A stretch of DNA of 64,000 bases from Jeotgalibacillus proteolyticus (GTDB lineage: Bacteria; Bacillota; Bacilli; Bacillales; Jeotgalibacillaceae): the NCBI RefSeq assembly GCF_002926065.1, contig NZ_PREZ01000004.1, positions 372,001 through 436,000 on the forward strand. Reading direction: 5' to 3'. The notes under the pieces are model-generated. The model saw only the letters and a list, made by a program, of their open reading frames with translations. It was not told where the DNA came from and searched no databases. Shown here piece after piece: positions 62,120-64,000 of this stretch. Position 1 is the first letter of the stretch. Each line of letters opens with the position of its first letter. The position numbers and the translations under genes are program-made.

Positions 62120-62737
62120 TTACTTATCTGTTTTAAAAAGATATCCTGCTGCTTTTTTCCACGTATCTGCCATCAAGCGGCTGCCCGCATCTGTCATATG
62201 CACCCCATCGGTCGTTAATGGTGGGTGATTTCCATTTGCCAGGGTGCCCATAAAGACCGCATAGTTCTGAACAAGGATTGCCCCTTTTTCTTCAGCCAGG
62301 AACCGGACGATTTCCGCGTATTCAACAAGCCCCTGGTTTCCAAGTGAGCCAAGATGCTCTTCAATGATTGTCGGCTCCATCAGGATTAGTTGTGTTGATG
62401 CAGGCACCTTGTCAAGCAGCGAACGATAAACGGCTTCAAATTGATCCGGCGTCACCTGTTCCATTTCCGGATGATCAATCTGGTACCATACATCATTAAT
62501 ACCGATAGAAATGGAAAGTACGTCCGGATTAAGCTTAAGGACATCCTCCTCCCAGCGCGCTTCAAGATCTGTCACCCGGTCGCCGCTTACCCCTTTATTA
62601 ATCAGCTCCCAGTCTTTATTATTTTTAAACAGCTCCTCATATAAATGTTTAACATAACCTGTGCCGATGCCGTTTGGATCCTCTCTGCGCCCCGCATCTG
62701 TAATGCTATCTCCAATTAATACAACCTTTTTTGTCAT
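62120..62737 (-). CDS. SGNH/GDSL-type hydrolase
   Basis: The 205-residue protein has the GDS block LIGDSITDAG with Ser near residue 10, GINDVWYQ, and the closing DGVHMTDAG with the Asp-His pair. Members are esterases, lipases or polysaccharide deacetylases. No signal peptide is seen, so it acts inside the cell, perhaps on an acetylated sugar. Confidence 0.85.
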   Translation of the reverse strand: MTKKVVLIGDSITDAGRREDPNGIGTGYVKHLYEELFKNNKDWELINKGVSGDRVTDLEARWEEDVLKLNPDVLSISIGINDVWYQIDHPEMEQVTPDQFEAVYRSLLDKVPASTQLILMEPTIIEEHLGSLGNQGLVEYAEIVRFLAEEKGAILVQNYAVFMGTLANGNHPPLTTDGVHMTDAGSRLMADTWKKAAGYLFKTDK

Positions 62738-62835
62738 TGACTATTCCTCCTAGATTCTATGTATATAGTTAGCATATACTAAACATTTATTTTTCTCATA
62801 TCTTATTATAAGTCCTTTTTTAAAAAGGAGGCCCT

Positions 62836-63297
62836 ATGAGAAGAAGACGGCGAATAAAACGACTATTTTTTGTTTTGATTGTTATTGCTTCTCTTCTGTC
62901 TTTAGCCGGCTACATTACTTATTCCTTTTCAGCAGATTACCAAACAAAAAAAGTGGTCGAAGAATTTTATACGCTTGAGCAGGAAGCCCAATTTGCAGAA
63001 TCGTGGGAGCTTCTCCACCCCCTCATGCATGAACGATGGGAAAAAGGAAGCTATATCCAGGACCGTGCCCACGTCTTCCTTAACCACTTCGGCGTTGAAA
63101 CCTTCACCTTCATCATCGAAGAAGACATAGAACTCAGCGAATGGAAAATGAACAAAGAAACCCCCGCCCTCAAAAACGTCCACAAATACATCGTCATCCA
63201 ATCCTACCAGGGCAAATACGGCAAATTCCGCTTCATCCAGGACGTCTACCTCGCCAAAGAAGACGGAGAGTGGATGATATTGTGGGATTATAATTGA
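62836..63297 (+). CDS. Membrane-anchored protein of unknown function
   Basis: The 153-residue protein has an arginine-rich start (MRRRRRIKR), one membrane helix (LFFVLIVIASLLSLAGYITY), and an extracellular domain with EEFYTLEQEAQFAESWELLHPLM and a closing EDGEWMILWDYN, which resemble NTF2-like or DUF4878-type cone folds. AAAAAGGAGG precedes the ATG. Codon use changes within the gene: from about 63060 nearly all pyrimidine-ending codons end in C. No family can be named. Confidence 0.65.
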   Translation: MRRRRRIKRLFFVLIVIASLLSLAGYITYSFSADYQTKKVVEEFYTLEQEAQFAESWELLHPLMHERWEKGSYIQDRAHVFLNHFGVETFTFIIEEDIELSEWKMNKETPALKNVHKYIVIQSYQGKYGKFRFIQDVYLAKEDGEWMILWDYN

Positions 63298-63321
63298 GCT
63301 GGGATAAGGGGAGAAAGGCGG

Positions 63322-63377
63322 AGTGCCTGTCACTCCCCGAAGTTTGTCGACGTAAGAAAGACGAAGTGCCTGGCACC
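63322..63377. repeat. Dispersed GTGCCTG repeat family 2, two cores
   Basis: AGTGCCTGTCACT (63322-63334, followed by CCCCGAAG) and GTGCCTGGCACC (63366-63377, followed by ACCCGAAA) are each followed by TTTGTCGAC. They are adjacent to a hairpin made from the same core. Confidence 0.75.
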
Positions 63378-63420
63378 ACCCGAAATTTGTCGACACAAAA
63401 AACGGCGTTTGATTGAAAAA

Positions 63421-63470
63421 GAGAGGTGCCTGTTACGTCACGGGAAACCGGGGCGTGACAGGCACCTCTC
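63421..63470. terminator. Hairpin built from repeat family 2
   Basis: GAGAGGTGCCTGT and ACAGGCACCTCTC pair, extended by CACG/CGTG with a small bulge, around a GGAAACCGGG loop. It is followed on the plus strand by GCATTTTGTC. It may end transcription of the neighbouring plus-strand gene or be a composite repeat. Confidence 0.6.
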
Positions 63471-63508
63471 GCATTTTGTCAGTAGATAAAACTGTTATGC
63501 AACTGTTA

Positions 63509-64000
63509 TTAGCCTTTCACCGAGCCTGCGGTGACACCGGCGACGAAGTAGCGCTGGAGGAAGATGTAGGCGACGACCATGGGTGCTGAGGCGATAAGTA
63601 CGCCTGTGAAGAGCAGGGGATAGTTTGTTGCGTATTCTCCCTGAAATTCAAGCAGTGCCAGTGGGAGTGTTTTGTATTGGTTTTGTGTGATAAAGAGCAA
63701 GGGATAAAGCAGGTCGTTCCAGTGCATGACGAACAGGAAGATTGCCGTTGCCGCAATAGAAGGAACAGACAACGGGATTGCCACGCGCCGATACATCGCC
63801 CACTCCGTTGCCCCGTCTATTTTCGCTGCCTCAAAAAGCGACTTTGGAATGGATTTCATAAACCCGCTCATGATAAAAATGGCGACTGGCATCGTGACTG
63901 AAATATTCACCAAAATCAGTCCAAGTAGTGAATTTGTCAGTCCCAGGTCATAAACAAGCTGATAAAGCGGAATCATATTTACCTGGGCGGGCACCATCAT
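63509..64000 (-). CDS. Carbohydrate ABC transporter permease, C-terminal part (cut by window edge)
   Basis: The last about 163 residues of a MalG/CUT1-type inner-membrane permease are present. They include the EAA loop EAAKIDGATEWAMYRRVAIPLS, which contacts the ATPase, and the end RYFVAGVTAGSVKG. The N-terminus lies beyond the right edge, presumably with a partner permease and a binding protein. The sugar cannot be told. Confidence 0.9.
   Translation of the reverse strand: MMVPAQVNMIPLYQLVYDLGLTNSLLGLILVNISVTMPVAIFIMSGFMKSIPKSLFEAAKIDGATEWAMYRRVAIPLSVPSIAATAIFLFVMHWNDLLYPLLFITQNQYKTLPLALLEFQGEYATNYPLLFTGVLIASAPMVVAYIFLQRYFVAGVTAGSVKG

Noticed and set aside
18461-63470. CRISPR array from the repeated GTGCCTG cores
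   Set aside because: The cores are short, palindromic, irregularly spaced and scattered over 45 kb, with no spacers of constant length and no cas genes.

Overview
The window is chromosomal DNA of a member of the Bacillaceae (order Bacillales). The signs are strong AGGAGG-type ribosome binding sites, frequent TTG/GTG starts, CcpA-like cre sites, Bacillus-type intrinsic terminators, and gene families typical of the group (LctP, PucR, PucG, GlcU, DUF402, ASCH). No rRNA, tRNA, prophage, insertion sequence or CRISPR array was seen.

Left third, sugar and two-carbon catabolism. Positions 1-8104 hold a locus for alpha-glycosyl-glycerate compatible solutes: glycerate kinase (cut by the window edge), a GH13_18 phosphorylase, a GH38 mannosylglycerate hydrolase (mngB), a PTS EIIABC (mngA) and a divergent RpiR-type regulator. 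Positions 8142-18334 hold a glycolate/glyoxylate locus on the minus strand: a GntR regulator, glcE, glcF, glcD, malate synthase G, a fumarylacetoacetase-fold protein and an LctP-family permease. A secreted alkaline phosphatase and an aldo/keto reductase follow, then a sucrose PTS locus (scrR, scrA, scrB) with LacI-type operators.

Middle. Positions 26891-35615 carry pantothenate kinase, an omega-aminotransferase, a methylmalonate/malonate-semialdehyde dehydrogenase, a divergent PucR-type regulator, an M20 amidohydrolase, a PanF-type Na+/pantothenate symporter and its YhdT partner. A Gfo/Idh/MocA oxidoreductase, twin C1q-like proteins, a broken lipoprotein gene and pucG follow. Positions 41.7-50.8 kb are an accessory stretch rich in small GNAT acetyltransferases, with Nudix, TPR, ASCH and P-loop proteins and several decayed genes.

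Right third. A GntR regulator faces an operon for a D-malate/tartrate-type decarboxylating dehydrogenase, an SDR, an aldehyde dehydrogenase and a BASS-family transporter (53043-57372). Next come a large secreted pullulanase, an alpha/beta hydrolase, an SGNH hydrolase, a small membrane-anchored protein, and the end of a sugar ABC permease cut by the right edge.

The main hypothesis is that the PanF/YhdT/M20/aminotransferase/MmsA group and the dehydrogenase/SDR/ALDH/BASS operon together could form a complete pantothenate degradation route, with a beta-alanine half and a pantoate half. Two dispersed repeat families also run through the intergenic regions: a ~125-bp GC-rich palindromic element (five copies and one internally deleted remnant) and a short GTGCCTGKCAC palindrome.
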